A DNA stretch of 64,000 nt from NCBI GenBank assembly GCA_902778665.1, contig CACYYN010000036.1, positions 1 through 64,000 of the forward strand, in the 5' to 3' direction. The stretch comes from Oscillospiraceae bacterium. GTDB lineage: Bacteria; Bacillota; Clostridia; Oscillospirales; Oscillospiraceae. The notes below the pieces were generated by a model. That model searched no databases and was not told the origin of the DNA. It saw only the letters and a list, made by a program, of their open reading frames with translations. The first letter of the stretch is position 1. Each line of letters opens with the position of its first letter. The translations under genes were made by a program, and so were the position numbers. Positions 7,717 to 17,421 of the stretch are shown here, piece after piece.

Positions 7717-10488
7717 ATGGGATTTCTTGATAAAATATTCGGAAGTTATACAGATCGTGAACTGAAAAAGCTCCATCCGATTGCCAAATCCGTCATGGCG
7801 CTGGAAGAGGAGTATGCTGCATTGACAGATGAACAGCTCCGTGCCAAAACCGGAGAATTCAAAGATCGCCTTGCAGCAGGGGAGACGCTGGATGATCTTC
7901 TCCCAGAGGCTTTTGCCACTGCAAGAGAGGCTGCCTGGCGTGTGCTGGGTATGAAGCCGTTCTATGTGCAGGTGATCGGCGGTATTGTGCTGCATCAGGG
8001 CCGTATCGCAGAAATGAAGACCGGTGAAGGCAAAACGCTGGTGGCAGTTCTGCCTGCCTATCTCAACGCGCTGGCAGGAGAGGGCGTACACATCGTAACC
8101 GTAAATGACTATCTGGCCAGGCGCGACAGTGAATGGATGGGAAAGGTCCATCGTTTTCTTGGGCTCTCGGTCGGCCTGATCGTGCATGATCTCGATTCTG
8201 CCCAGCGCAAGGATGCCTATCTCTGCGACATCACCTACGGCACAAATAACGAGATGGGCTTTGATTATCTTCGTGATAATATGGCGCTGTATAAAGAAAA
8301 TATGGTGCAGCGCGGTCACAGCTTTGCCATCGTCGACGAGGTGGACTCGATCCTGATTGATGAAGCGCGTACACCTCTTATTATTTCCGGGCAGGGTGAC
8401 GAGAGCACAGATCTTTACCGGCTGGCGGACCAGTTTGTCAACGGGCTGAAGAAGGTTGTCTATGCTACCGTAGACGAGAAGGAAGAAGAACAGGAAGATC
8501 TGGATGCCGACTATGTGGTGGATGAAAAAGCGAAAACCGCCACACTGACCGCCCGCGGCATCGCAAAAGCGGAGAAGGCCTTCGGGCTGGAGAATCTGGC
8601 GGATATCGAAAACGCTACCCTCAGCCACCATATCAATCAGGCGCTGAAGGCTCACGGTATCATGAAACGCGATATCGATTATATCGTGAAAGACGGTGAG
8701 ATCATCATCGTGGATGAATTTACCGGTCGTCTGATGCTGGGCAGACGGTATTCGGAAGGCCTTCACCAGGCCATCGAGGCGAAGGAGCATGTGGATGTTC
8801 AGAAAGAGAACAAGACCCTTGCCACCATCACCTTCCAGAATTACTTCCGCCTTTATAACAAGCTCTCCGGTATGACGGGCACTGCTGCCACAGAGGCAGA
8901 GGAATTCCAGGCAATTTACGGTTTGGATATTATCGAAATTCCCACCAATAAGCCGGTGATTCGTCTGGATGACCCGGACGTGGTGTATAAAAATGACACG
9001 GGCAAGAACCATGCCATTATTGAGCAGATTGTTACCTGCCATGAAAAGGGACAGCCGGTGCTGGTGGGCACCGTCTCCATTGAGAAGAGTGAATACATTT
9101 CCTCCCTGTTGAAGAGACGCGGCGTTCCGCACACGGTGCTGAATGCAAAGTACCATGAAAAGGAAGCGGAAATCGTTGCTCAGGCAGGCCGTCTCGGAGC
9201 GGTAACTATCGCGACCAACATGGCAGGACGCGGCACCGATATTGTTCTGGGAGGCAATCCGGAGTTTATGGCAAAAACAGACCTGCGCAAAGCGGGCTTT
9301 GCCGATGAGGTGATTGCAGAAGCTACCGGATTTGCCGAGACAGATAATGAGGATATCCTCAACGCAAGGAAATTGTTTGCCGAGCGTCTTGCCGCCCACA
9401 AACAGGAGACGGATGCGGAGGCGGAAAAGGTCCGTCAGGCAGGTGGCCTGTTTATCCTCGGTACCGAGCGGCATGAGTCACGTCGTATCGACAATCAGCT
9501 CCGCGGCCGTTCCGGCCGTCAGGGAGATCCCGGTGAAAGCCGTTTTTACCTCGCCATGACAGACGATATAATGCGTCTGTTCGGTTCGGAGCGGATTATG
9601 GGTATGATGGAAGCACTGAAGGTGGATGACGATACCCCGCTTGACCACAAAATGCTCTCAAATGCGATTGAACAGGCCCAAAAGACCGTGGAATCCCGCA
9701 ACTTCCAGACCAGAAAGACTGTTCTGGAATACGACGACGTTATGAACAAGCAGCGCGGCATTATTTACGGGGAACGCCGCAAAGTGCTTGACGGGGAAGA
9801 TCTTCAGCAGCAGATTATGGGGATGATCCATGAGTTTGTCTCCTCCACCGTGACGGACGGCCTGCACGGAGAGGCGGCGGAGACCCAGCAGCAGCTCGAT
9901 GAAGCGCTCGCTCCGTTCACCAAGCTGTTCCTGCCTGCCGGCGCTTTGAAGATCTCCGCGTTTAACGGGCCGGTTTCTGCTGAAAAGCTGACCGAAGTGA
10001 TGGAAGACATTGCAGAGAAGGCTTACAAAGCCAGAGAGACCGCATTCGGTATTCGCCCGGACGGAACGCCGCTGATGCGGGAACTGGAGCGCGTGATTAT
10101 GCTGCGCGTGGTAGATGAGTACTGGATGGATCACATCGATGCAATGGATGATCTGCGCCGCGGTATCGGCCTGCGGGGATACGGCTCTGTCAAACCTATC
10201 GATGCCTACAAGCAGGAAGGCTATGACATGTTTGAGGCTATGGTTGCAGGTATCCGCGAGGAGACAGTGCGCCGATTGTATACAGTTCGGATCCGGGGCG
10301 AACAGACGGTAGAACGAAAGGCTGTGGCGAAAAATGTTGCTACCAATGCCGGCGGTGAGCCGGAGAAGAAAAAACCGGTGAAAAAGGTGCCGAAACCCGG
10401 GAGAAATGACCCTTGTCCCTGCGGAAAAATGAAAGCGGACGGCAGCAGGCGCCTGAAGTATAAGGAATGCTGCGGCAGAAACGAGTAG
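7717..10488 (+). CDS. secA: Preprotein translocase ATPase SecA
   Basis: 923 residues. It is the motor ATPase that pushes unfolded precursors through the SecYEG channel. The sequence shows Walker A MKTGEGKT at 100-107, Walker B DEVD at 207-210 followed by [15 protein letters not shown], the preprotein-binding and scaffold regions, and helicase motif VI around [11 protein letters not shown] zinc-binding SEC-C tail ends the protein (CPCG, then KECCG). That tail is unusual: about 15 residues separate CPC from CC, where the common form has 8. The gene is longer than typical Bacillus secA because of Glu/Asp-rich insertions. pgeF follows after 47 bases with no terminator seen. Confidence 0.98.
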   Translation: MGFLDKIFGSYTDRELKKLHPIAKSVMALEEEYAALTDEQLRAKTGEFKDRLAAGETLDDLLPEAFATAREAAWRVLGMKPFYVQVIGGIVLHQGRIAEMKTGEGKTLVAVLPAYLNALAGEGVHIVTVNDYLARRDSEWMGKVHRFLGLSVGLIVHDLDSAQRKDAYLCDITYGTNNEMGFDYLRDNMALYKENMVQRGHSFAIVDEVDSILIDEARTPLIISGQGDESTDLYRLADQFVNGLKKVVYATVDEKEEEQEDLDADYVVDEKAKTATLTARGIAKAEKAFGLENLADIENATLSHHINQALKAHGIMKRDIDYIVKDGEIIIVDEFTGRLMLGRRYSEGLHQAIEAKEHVDVQKENKTLATITFQNYFRLYNKLSGMTGTAATEAEEFQAIYGLDIIEIPTNKPVIRLDDPDVVYKNDTGKNHAIIEQIVTCHEKGQPVLVGTVSIEKSEYISSLLKRRGVPHTVLNAKYHEKEAEIVAQAGRLGAVTIATNMAGRGTDIVLGGNPEFMAKTDLRKAGFADEVIAEATGFAETDNEDILNARKLFAERLAAHKQETDAEAEKVRQAGGLFILGTERHESRRIDNQLRGRSGRQGDPGESRFYLAMTDDIMRLFGSERIMGMMEALKVDDDTPLDHKMLSNAIEQAQKTVESRNFQTRKTVLEYDDVMNKQRGIIYGERRKVLDGEDLQQQIMGMIHEFVSSTVTDGLHGEAAETQQQLDEALAPFTKLFLPAGALKISAFNGPVSAEKLTEVMEDIAEKAYKARETAFGIRPDGTPLMRELERVIMLRVVDEYWMDHIDAMDDLRRGIGLRGYGSVKPIDAYKQEGYDMFEAMVAGIREETVRRLYTVRIRGEQTVERKAVAKNVATNAGGEPEKKKPVKKVPKPGRNDPCPCGKMKADGSRRLKYKECCGRNE

Positions 10489-10535
10489 GCAGGCGCATCC
10501 CTAAGTAAAAGAGTAAAAATGAGAGGTAACACCTA

Positions 10536-11339
10536 TTGTTCCAGGATAGAATAAGCGAAAGCGGTGTGCATATTGTGGTTTCCTCTGTGCTTCCTGCAGA
10601 GCATGCTTTTTCCACACGGCTCGGAGGGGTCAGCAAAGGAGGATTTGAAAGCTTCAATGTTGGCTCTGCCCACGGTGATGATCCGAATGCCGTACGGGAG
10701 AACTACAGGCGATGGTGTGTTGTTTTCGGAGCCGGGATGAATGAATGCTGCGTGACGAATCAGGTCCACGGTAATGCTGTGCGTATTGTGACGGCAGCAG
10801 ACAGGCACAAGTGCTTGGAGAAAACACCATATGAAGCTGACGGAATTGTGACGGCGGAAAAAAATCTTCCTATTTTCTGTTTTACGGCTGACTGTGTTCC
10901 GGTGCTTCTTTGTGAAAAGCACGGAAAGGCGGCAGGTGCCGTGCATTGCGGCTGGAGAAGCTCTGCAGCGGATATTCTGGGGGCAATGATAAATGCTATG
11001 GAAGAGCTTGGCGCCGGAGCAGAAGAAATCTATGCCGCAATCGGTCCGTCGATCGGAAAATGCTGTTTTGAAACGGACCGGGATGTACCCGATGCGCTTT
11101 CGGCATTTCTCGGCGGAGACACGGAGGGTCTCTGGACCGTAAGGAAAGATGGAAAGTATCTGGTGGATCTCCGTGGCGCAAATGCCAGAAGACTGGTACA
11201 GCTCGGCCTGAGACCGGAGCATATTGATATTTCAGAAGAATGCACCGTGTGCAGCCACGAAAAATACTGGTCGGCGCGGTACACGAAGCGTCACCACCTG
11301 AAGCGTGGCAGCATGGTAGCGGGAATTGTGCTGAGATGA
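10536..11339 (+). CDS. pgeF: Peptidoglycan editing factor PgeF (laccase domain)
   Basis: 267 residues of the YfiH/YlmD multicopper-oxidase-like family (DUF152). Known members remove wrongly incorporated L-Ser from peptidoglycan precursors or act on purine nucleosides. The metal-site residues are visible: His78 in NQVHGN, Cys120 in TADC, His137 in GAVHCGW. The start is TTG at 10536, with GAGAGG about eight bases upstream; no better start in frame was found. It shares the ATGA overlap with the next gene, so the two are translationally coupled. Confidence 0.92.
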   Translation: MFQDRISESGVHIVVSSVLPAEHAFSTRLGGVSKGGFESFNVGSAHGDDPNAVRENYRRWCVVFGAGMNECCVTNQVHGNAVRIVTAADRHKCLEKTPYEADGIVTAEKNLPIFCFTADCVPVLLCEKHGKAAGAVHCGWRSSAADILGAMINAMEELGAGAEEIYAAIGPSIGKCCFETDRDVPDALSAFLGGDTEGLWTVRKDGKYLVDLRGANARRLVQLGLRPEHIDISEECTVCSHEKYWSARYTKRHHLKRGSMVAGIVLR

Positions 11340-13063
11340 AGATGATACATAAAGGAAAACCGGTTATAACCGGCATTCTGATCCTCGCCCTGGTGCTGAC
11401 ATCTGGCTGCACCCTGCCGGGGACCAATCTGGCTGCAGGGGTAATCCCGGAGTCAACAGAGGGGAAGGACCTCACGATGGGTGAGGCGGCAGACAACGTT
11501 TTTTCCCTGAATATCAACAGAAGATACAGTTTTAATCCCCTTATCGCCACAAACCACTTCAACCAGCTGGTCTGCTCACTGGTCTATGAAAATGTTGTGG
11601 AAGTGGACAACGATTTCAATGTGATTCCCTGTATTGCCTCAGAGTGGGAATATAATGAAAACGCCACCATCTGGACGATCACCATAGACAACACGCATAC
11701 CTTTCATGACGGATCCCCCGTCACCGCCAGAGATGTGCGTTATTCCATCGATCGCGCTGTCAGCTCGGACCGATTCCTTGGCAGATTTTCCACCTATCAG
11801 GGAGCTGCACAGGATGGAGACGACAAGCTGTATATTACCCTCGGCGTGGGAGATACCCAGTTTATCAAACTGCTGAATATTCCGGTGATCAAATATGGCT
11901 CTTACGATGATAAATTTCCTCTCGGAAGCGGGCCTTATGATTATGTGTTTGATGAGACGCCGGAGGAACTGGACGAAGAGGGGAATGTGGTCACCGAGGC
12001 AACTCAGACGCTGAACTGCCTGAAGGCCTATGAAGGCTACAAATCCTACAGGACGTTGCCGGTGGATACGGTATATCTCACGGAATATACGCAGGCAGAG
12101 GAAGTGATCAACGCATTTGAAGATTCTTATATCGATGTCGTTATCAATGACCCCTCCAGCTATACCAACCTCGGATATGCCAGCACCAACGAAATTCACA
12201 CCTACGCCACGACAAACATGCATTTTGTCTGTTTCAATCAGGAGACGAGAATCGGAGCAATGAGCGGTTTCCGTTATGCCATGCAGTATGCCTTTGACAG
12301 GGCATATCTGGAGGAGCTGCTGAACGGCAATGCCGTCGCATCTGCCATCCCGATGTATCCCACCTGTGCAGAATTTCCGTCTGATCTGAACACCGCTCTG
12401 GCCTATAATCTGGACCGATGCAAGGTTATTCTGGAAAATAACGGTATCCGCGACTACGATGAAGACGGTTTTATGGAGATCATGAACGGGAATGACGAAG
12501 ACCTGATCGTGAACTTTATTCTCTGCAGTGACAGCTCTGCCAAGGCAGGGGTTGTCAACCGTTTTGTAGATGATATGCTGAAAATCGGCATTAAGGTAAA
12601 TGTTCGTGAGCTCACTTGGACAGACTACTATAATGCCCTGACAGACTATGAAGACCTCACCAAAGAGCAGAAGGAAGACGAAGATTTTGTGGAGATCGAA
12701 TACGACATGTATTATGGCGAGGTGAAACTGCGCAATAACTTCGATATCACCCAGATGCTGCAGGAAAGGTCAGAGCGGAATAAAGGCTCCTGTATCAACT
12801 ATTCCCATTCCATGGGGAACGGATTTGAAACCTATCTCTACAACTATCTGGCCTCCGGCGACTCCAGCCGAAAAAACAATTACCGGGCGTTTGCCGAATA
12901 TGTGCTGGCCAATGTGGCCCATTTCGTTGTGATCGGTTTCGAGAAACAGCAGATTATCTCGCACAGACAGGCTATTCGCGGAATTGATGCCAATATGGGT
13001 AATCCGCTTTATAACTTCCCGAACTGGACGATACAATTTAAAGAGGAGGACAAGAGACAATGA
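11336..13063 (+). CDS. Family 5 ABC solute-binding lipoprotein
   Basis: 575 residues. The leader ends in LTSGC, so Cys25 should be lipidated after signal peptidase II cleavage. The mature protein has the extracellular peptide/nickel-binding (SBP_bac_5) architecture: FNPLI and LVYENV near the start, then HDGSPVTARDVRYSI, the family's recognisable motif, then FDRAYLEELLNG. No permease or ATPase is linked, so it either serves an importer encoded elsewhere or has another role. The start at 11336 overlaps the pgeF stop (ATGA); a second ATG at 11342 is possible. Its own stop overlaps cdd in the same way. Confidence 0.88.
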   Translation: MKMIHKGKPVITGILILALVLTSGCTLPGTNLAAGVIPESTEGKDLTMGEAADNVFSLNINRRYSFNPLIATNHFNQLVCSLVYENVVEVDNDFNVIPCIASEWEYNENATIWTITIDNTHTFHDGSPVTARDVRYSIDRAVSSDRFLGRFSTYQGAAQDGDDKLYITLGVGDTQFIKLLNIPVIKYGSYDDKFPLGSGPYDYVFDETPEELDEEGNVVTEATQTLNCLKAYEGYKSYRTLPVDTVYLTEYTQAEEVINAFEDSYIDVVINDPSSYTNLGYASTNEIHTYATTNMHFVCFNQETRIGAMSGFRYAMQYAFDRAYLEELLNGNAVASAIPMYPTCAEFPSDLNTALAYNLDRCKVILENNGIRDYDEDGFMEIMNGNDEDLIVNFILCSDSSAKAGVVNRFVDDMLKIGIKVNVRELTWTDYYNALTDYEDLTKEQKEDEDFVEIEYDMYYGEVKLRNNFDITQMLQERSERNKGSCINYSHSMGNGFETYLYNYLASGDSSRKNNYRAFAEYVLANVAHFVVIGFEKQQIISHRQAIRGIDANMGNPLYNFPNWTIQFKEEDKRQ

Positions 13064-13440
13064 CAGACAGAGAGCTGATGTCAGCAGCAAAGGAAGCATC
13101 CCTCAATGCCTATATTCCTTATTCCCACTTTGCGGTAGGTGCAGCGTTGGAATGTGACGACGGGACGATCTACACCGGCTGTAATGTGGAAAACGCCGCC
13201 CTGGGAAGCACGATCTGTGCAGAGCGCACCGCCTGCTGCAAAGCAGTCAGTGAGGGGCACAGAAAGTTTCGCAGGATTGCCATCTATGCCGACAGCCAGA
13301 ACTGGTGTACTCCCTGCGGTGCCTGCCGGCAGTTCCTGGCAGAATTCTCTCCCGACATGGAGGTGCTCTGCGCCAAAGCCGGCGGGAGATATGTGAGCTA
13401 CAAACTATCCGAGCTTCTTCCTCACACCTTCGATTTCTGA
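13060..13440 (+). CDS. cdd: Cytidine deaminase
   Basis: 126 residues, the normal size of the homotetrameric bacterial enzyme that converts cytidine and deoxycytidine to uridine and deoxyuridine. Zinc ligands are Cys53 (in CAER, with the catalytic Glu55) and Cys86 and Cys89 in PCGAC. It is last in the secA-pgeF-SBP-cdd run and overlaps the preceding gene by four bases. A terminator follows. Confidence 0.97.
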   Translation: MTDRELMSAAKEASLNAYIPYSHFAVGAALECDDGTIYTGCNVENAALGSTICAERTACCKAVSEGHRKFRRIAIYADSQNWCTPCGACRQFLAEFSPDMEVLCAKAGGRYVSYKLSELLPHTFDF

Positions 13441-13470
13441 AGAATAGAATAGGGTATAGCCTGAAACATC

Positions 13471-13501
13471 AAAAATCCTCCGGTCCTGCCGGAGGATTTT
13501 T
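13471..13501. terminator. Bidirectional terminator after cdd
   Basis: A 13-bp stem, AAAAATCCTCCGG (13471-13483) with CCGGAGGATTTTT (13489-13501), surrounds a five-base loop. It ends in Ts on both strands and sits between the convergent cdd and peptidase genes. Confidence 0.9.
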
Positions 13502-13526
13502 AATAGGAATCAGCAGTATTTACAAT

Positions 13527-14540
13527 TCAGGTATTATACAGTGCAACAAACTCTTCCAGGCAGAGGTTATTCTCTGTCATGTACTTTGCGGCTTCCACGC
13601 CGACGTAACGGAAATGCCAGGATTCTCCCATTACATGCGTGATTTCCCGCTTGTCGGTTGGGAAGCGGAGAATAAAGCCGTATTCCGCGCAGTGCTCTGC
13701 CAGCCACTGCACCGTTGCGGTTTCCGCGATGGAATCGTTTTTGAACTCACGGTAATAATCTGTAATGTCACAGCAAAGTGCGGTCTGATGCTCGCTGCAG
13801 CCGGCCGGCATGGTGATATAGTGGCCTTCTGCGTTTTTGCCGTCTGACACCCCGTTGTTGGCACAGACCCGCTGGAAGTTTGCCGCCTGCTCGGAATAGC
13901 TGCGGTAGCCGGAGGAGAGATAAACTGGCAGTCCGGCAGCCTTGCATGCCTGGGTCATGTCAATCAGAGGCTGGGCGATCATCGCGTCAACGACCTGCCG
14001 GTTTCCGTCATATCCGGTGCGGATTTCGGTGTCGTCGCCAACCATGTTGAGATACACGAGATTGGACGGAGCGTAGTCAACCGGGTCCATGGGATGATCA
14101 CCGTTGACAAGCACATACTGCCAGTCGTTGATGTTGATATCCGGCGGTTCGGGAAGGCCGAGGGCGGCTGCATTGACGGCAGCCTGCCTGGGCGGTTCAG
14201 GGGTGGGTTCCGGAGTGGGTTCGGGCGTCGGCTCCGGGGTAGCAGCAGGCGTGCTTTCAGGGACAACGGCCGCAGCTGGTGCTGCGGCCGGGATTTCAGT
14301 AACGGTTCCTGTTTCATCGGAAACAGCATAGTCTGTTTCAATTTCATCTTCACGACCCTGATTCCGCAGATACCGATTACGGTCGTAGCCGTAGACTCTG
14401 TAGAGGTAGGTGTCTTCGCAGTTTTCCAGGTCGCTGCTGTGAACGGCAACCTTGCAGCTGATAAAGGCAAAAACAATGAAAGCTGCAGTGAACAGTATTC
14501 CGCCAATTATTCTTTTGGCGCTGTGTCTCTTTTTCTTCAT
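13527..14540 (-). CDS. VanY-type D-Ala-D-Ala carboxypeptidase (M15)
   Basis: 337 residues. A single N-terminal membrane anchor (about 11-30) is followed by an extracellular linker (about 85-135) rich in Ala and in TPEP repeats, then a metallopeptidase domain of family M15B. Zinc and catalytic positions appear in SEHQTALCCD (His and Asp ligands) and ESWHFRYVG (Glu and His). LSSGYRSYSEQ is also typical. The enzyme trims the terminal D-Ala of peptidoglycan stem peptides outside the membrane. The Pro-rich linker likely spans cell wall. It lies 14 bases after the YfbR-like gene in one operon. Confidence 0.92.
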   Translation of the reverse strand: MKKKRHSAKRIIGGILFTAAFIVFAFISCKVAVHSSDLENCEDTYLYRVYGYDRNRYLRNQGREDEIETDYAVSDETGTVTEIPAAAPAAAVVPESTPAATPEPTPEPTPEPTPEPPRQAAVNAAALGLPEPPDININDWQYVLVNGDHPMDPVDYAPSNLVYLNMVGDDTEIRTGYDGNRQVVDAMIAQPLIDMTQACKAAGLPVYLSSGYRSYSEQAANFQRVCANNGVSDGKNAEGHYITMPAGCSEHQTALCCDITDYYREFKNDSIAETATVQWLAEHCAEYGFILRFPTDKREITHVMGESWHFRYVGVEAAKYMTENNLCLEEFVALYNT

Positions 14541-14554
14541 AGAGATTCCTCCTT

Positions 14555-15196
14555 TTATGGACAGGCATCGGCAGAAATGTCCGAATGTTGTGATCGGCTT
14601 TCCTCAAGGGTGTCTATGGTTCCCAACTCATCAAGGGTGAGCTCAAATGCCGGAACAAAATGATCCAGGAAGTATTTTACCTCAGGGAGAGGGCTTTCGT
14701 CCAGAAGTTTCCGCGTTTGTTTTTCGGCAGACAGAAATTCATCATTCCCGGCACGCCGCTCCTCAATGCATTTGAGGTAGGCGCTTAGCTTATCAGCTGC
14801 TTTTATAAGGTCGTGCAGTCTCTCTTCTGCCTCACCGCCTAAAAACGGTGCGAAAGAAGAACGGATTTCTTCGGGCAGCGTCTCCAGCAGGCGGTTGCTT
14901 GCAAGCTTTTCCACCTGTTTATAGGCATCACGGATTTCCGCGCTGTGGTATTTGATTGGGGTAGGCAGATCTCCGGTCAGGATCTCTGAACAGTCATGAT
15001 ACAGGGCAACAGCTGCACACTCTTCCGGGTTGCAGTCCTCCCCGAAAACGTCCCTGCGGATAATGCCCAGAGCATGTGCAATCACGGCAACCATGTGGCT
15101 GTGTTCCTGAATATTTTCCGGCAGAGCGTTGCGCATCAGGCTCCATCGTCCGATATATCGCATCCGGGAGATGTAGGCAAAGAAATTATAACTCAT
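14555..15196 (-). CDS. YfbR-like 5'-deoxynucleotidase (HD domain)
   Basis: 213 residues. The N-terminal half closely follows E. coli YfbR: RWSLMRN (Arg17, Trp18), EHSHMVA (His32), YHDCSEILTGD (His67, Asp68), then KAADKLSAYLKC with the last metal-binding Asp. Such enzymes dephosphorylate deoxynucleoside 5'-monophosphates with a divalent metal. The last 30 residues are polar and not conserved in my recollection. It is first in an operon with the VanY-type gene and divergent from typA. Confidence 0.9.
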   Translation of the reverse strand: MSYNFFAYISRMRYIGRWSLMRNALPENIQEHSHMVAVIAHALGIIRRDVFGEDCNPEECAAVALYHDCSEILTGDLPTPIKYHSAEIRDAYKQVEKLASNRLLETLPEEIRSSFAPFLGGEAEERLHDLIKAADKLSAYLKCIEERRAGNDEFLSAEKQTRKLLDESPLPEVKYFLDHFVPAFELTLDELGTIDTLEESRSQHSDISADACP

Positions 15197-15224
15197 TTTG
15201 TGCTCCTTTTTTTAAAACATTCCT

Positions 15225-15253
15225 ATTATAATAGTTGCGTTTTATCTCTTCAA
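15225..15253 (-). promoter_or_regulatory. Promoter of the YfbR-VanY operon
   Basis: On the minus strand TTGAAG (15248-15253), a 17-base spacer and TATAAT (15225-15230) form a strong promoter. A plus-strand TATAAT for typA overlaps the same bases at 15227-15232, so the two divergent promoters probably exclude each other. Confidence 0.75.
15227..15232 (+). promoter_or_regulatory. Candidate typA -10 box
   Basis: A TATAAT lies 73 bases before the typA start. I see no good -35 hexamer at the proper distance, and the box overlaps the divergent promoter. Confidence 0.4.
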
Positions 15254-15305
15254 GTGCTAAAATGCGTTTTTGTTGTGAAATGTTGAAGAAAAGAGAGCTG
15301 AATTT

Positions 15306-17126
15306 ATGGATAAGCTGAGAAATGTAGCGATTATCGCCCATGTCGACCACGGCAAAACGACTCTCGTGGATGAACTGCTGAAGCAGTCTGGCGTCTACAG
15401 AGAAAATCAGGAGATTGTGGACCGCGTAATGGACTCCAATGATCTCGAACGCGAGCGCGGCATCACCATTATGGCTAAAAATACAGCTGTATGGTATGGC
15501 GACACAAAAATCAACATCGTGGATACCCCGGGCCACGCGGACTTCGGCGGAGAAGTGGAACGTATCCTGAAAATGGTCAACGGCGTCATTCTGCTGGTGG
15601 ATGCTGCGGAAGGCCCGATGCCCCAGACCAGATTCGTCCTCAGCCGGGCACTCGAGCTTGGCCACAGGGTGATTGTGGTTGTCAATAAAATTGACAGGCC
15701 CGACCAGAGAATCCATGAGGTGATTGATGAAATTCTGGAACTGCTGATGGATCTCAATGCCACGGATGAGCAGCTGGATTCTCCGATGCTGTTCTGCTCC
15801 GGGCGTCAGGGCACGGCAAGCTATTCTCCCGACGTTCCGGGGACGGATCTGAAGCCGCTCTTTGAGACCATTCTGGAGTATATCCCGGCACCGGAGATGA
15901 ATGAGGATGCACCCTTCCAGATGCTGGTGAGCAGTGTTGACTACAACGAGTATGTCGGTCGCATAGCGATCGGAAGAATCGAGCGCGGTGTGATCCGGCA
16001 GAACCAGGAAATCGAGGTTTGCAATTATCACGATGCAGATGCACCGACAGCAAAGGCAAAAGCGGTTTCCCTCTATCAGTTCGACGGGCTGAATCGTGTG
16101 CCGGTGACTGAGGCAGGTGCGGGGAATATTATTGCGATGTCCGGTATCGGCAATGTGACCATTGGCGATACGATCTGCGCCAGAGGCTTTGCAGAGCCGT
16201 TGCCCTTTGTGAAAATCGGAGCTCCTACGCTGGAAATGACCTTTTCTGTTAATGACAGTCCGTTTGCCGGCAGAGAAGGAAAATTCGTGACGTCACGGCA
16301 GATCAGCGACCGTCTGTACCGTGAAACCCTCAAGGATGTATCTCTCCGCGTGACAGATGTGGAAGGCAGCACAGACAGCTTTAACGTTGCCGGCAGAGGA
16401 GAGATGAGCCTCTCTATTCTGATTGAGACCATGCGCAGAGAGGGTTACGAGTTTCAGGTATCGCCCCCTCGTGTACTTTACCGGGAGATAGACGGCAAAA
16501 AGTGTGAGCCGATTGAACGTGTTGTGGTGGACGTACCCCAGGATTCCATGGGTGCTGTAATGGAAAAGCTTGGCAGCCGGAAAGGCGAATTCCTGGAAAT
16601 GACGCCGGTCGGCAACCGTATGAAGATGGAATTTCTGGTTCCGTCCAGAGGCTTGTTCGGATATCGCAATGAGTTTCTGACGGATACCAAGGGCGAGGGC
16701 ATCCTGGCCTCCGTTTTTGAAAACTATCAGCCCTATAAGGGGGATCTGATGCGGCGTCACACGGGTTCGCTGATTGCCCATGAGACCGGAGAAGCTGTGG
16801 CATACGGAATCTGGAATGCACAGGACCGCGGTGTCATGTTTATCACTCCGGGAACCCAGGTATACGGCGGTATGATCGTCGGTGAGTGCCCGAAGCAGGA
16901 TGATATTCAGGTCAATGTCTGCCGGACAAAGCACCTCACCAACACCCGAGCCTCCGGTTCGGACGAAGCGCTCCGTCTGGTTCCGCCGAGACAGATGAGC
17001 CTGGAGCAGTGCCTGGAATTTCTGGCAGATGATGAGCTGCTGGAAGTAACACCGAAAAACCTCCGTCTCCGCAAAAGCATTCTCGATCATGGTCAGAGAA
17101 TGAAAAATGTGATGAAGAACAGATAA
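15306..17126 (+). CDS. typA: Ribosome-associated GTPase TypA/BipA
   Basis: 606 residues, the normal length. It is a translational GTPase that binds the ribosome and supports 50S assembly and stress adaptation. G-domain motifs are AHVDHGKTT (11-19), DTPGH (73-77) and NKID (127-130). RGITIMAK at 51-58 is the TypA switch I segment. EF-G-like domains II, III and V follow, then the TypA-specific C-terminal domain ending in HGQRMKNVMK. GAGAG lies about seven bases upstream of the start. Confidence 0.98.
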   Translation: MDKLRNVAIIAHVDHGKTTLVDELLKQSGVYRENQEIVDRVMDSNDLERERGITIMAKNTAVWYGDTKINIVDTPGHADFGGEVERILKMVNGVILLVDAAEGPMPQTRFVLSRALELGHRVIVVVNKIDRPDQRIHEVIDEILELLMDLNATDEQLDSPMLFCSGRQGTASYSPDVPGTDLKPLFETILEYIPAPEMNEDAPFQMLVSSVDYNEYVGRIAIGRIERGVIRQNQEIEVCNYHDADAPTAKAKAVSLYQFDGLNRVPVTEAGAGNIIAMSGIGNVTIGDTICARGFAEPLPFVKIGAPTLEMTFSVNDSPFAGREGKFVTSRQISDRLYRETLKDVSLRVTDVEGSTDSFNVAGRGEMSLSILIETMRREGYEFQVSPPRVLYREIDGKKCEPIERVVVDVPQDSMGAVMEKLGSRKGEFLEMTPVGNRMKMEFLVPSRGLFGYRNEFLTDTKGEGILASVFENYQPYKGDLMRRHTGSLIAHETGEAVAYGIWNAQDRGVMFITPGTQVYGGMIVGECPKQDDIQVNVCRTKHLTNTRASGSDEALRLVPPRQMSLEQCLEFLADDELLEVTPKNLRLRKSILDHGQRMKNVMKNR

Positions 17127-17137
17127 GTAATATTTGC

Positions 17138-17167
17138 AGCCGCTGAAGAAAAGTTCCTCAGCGGCTG
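17138..17167 (+). other. Hairpin after typA
   Basis: CAGCCGCTGA (17138-17147) pairs with TCAGCGGCTG (17158-17167). It has the position of a terminator but no T run follows, so it may only protect the 3' end. Confidence 0.55.
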
Positions 17168-17254
17168 ATATATGATAGTTTACTGTACAAATATGGCATT
17201 TTAGTAAATAATAAACGGATTTGTATAGCTGTTTGCATAAATATTGCCGAGATC

Positions 17255-17282
17255 TTGTATGGATTCTGGCTAATCCGTACAA
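17255..17282. repeat. Inverted repeat upstream of the first opp promoter
   Basis: TTGTATGGATT (17255-17265) pairs with AATCCGTACAA (17272-17282), with one G-T pair, around six bases. It lies 26 bases before the -35 box, not in the transcript, so it is a candidate regulator-binding site. A related half site, CGGATTTGTATA, occurs at about 17216-17227. Confidence 0.5.
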
Positions 17283-17308
17283 AAAAAGGCACTGGAAATA
17301 AAAGCTGT

Positions 17309-17337
17309 TTGCAAACTGCCATTGGTTGAATTATAAT
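17309..17337 (+). promoter_or_regulatory. Promoter of the first oligopeptide importer
   Basis: TTGCAA (17309-17314), 17 bases, TATAAT (17332-17337). The first permease gene starts 84 bases further on. Confidence 0.8.
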
Positions 17338-17421
17338 ATAGAAACACGATAATTTAAATCGGCAAAGGAGACTTTTCGGAGAAGGGTTTTCTTTTGCCAG
17401 AAAAGACAGGCGGTATTAGGC

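Noticed and set aside
7693-9474. 593-codon open frame antisense to secA
   Set aside because: It mirrors the codons of an unmistakable secA and has no ribosome binding site or recognisable domain. The same applies to long antisense frames over pnp (35712-37718), the second OppA (27854-29344), nanA and its permease (45409-47067) and binding protein 2 (47355-48680).
14170-14270. Tandem repeat as a mobile or regulatory element
   Set aside because: It is the coding sequence of the TPEP-type wall linker of the VanY-like protein and stays in frame.
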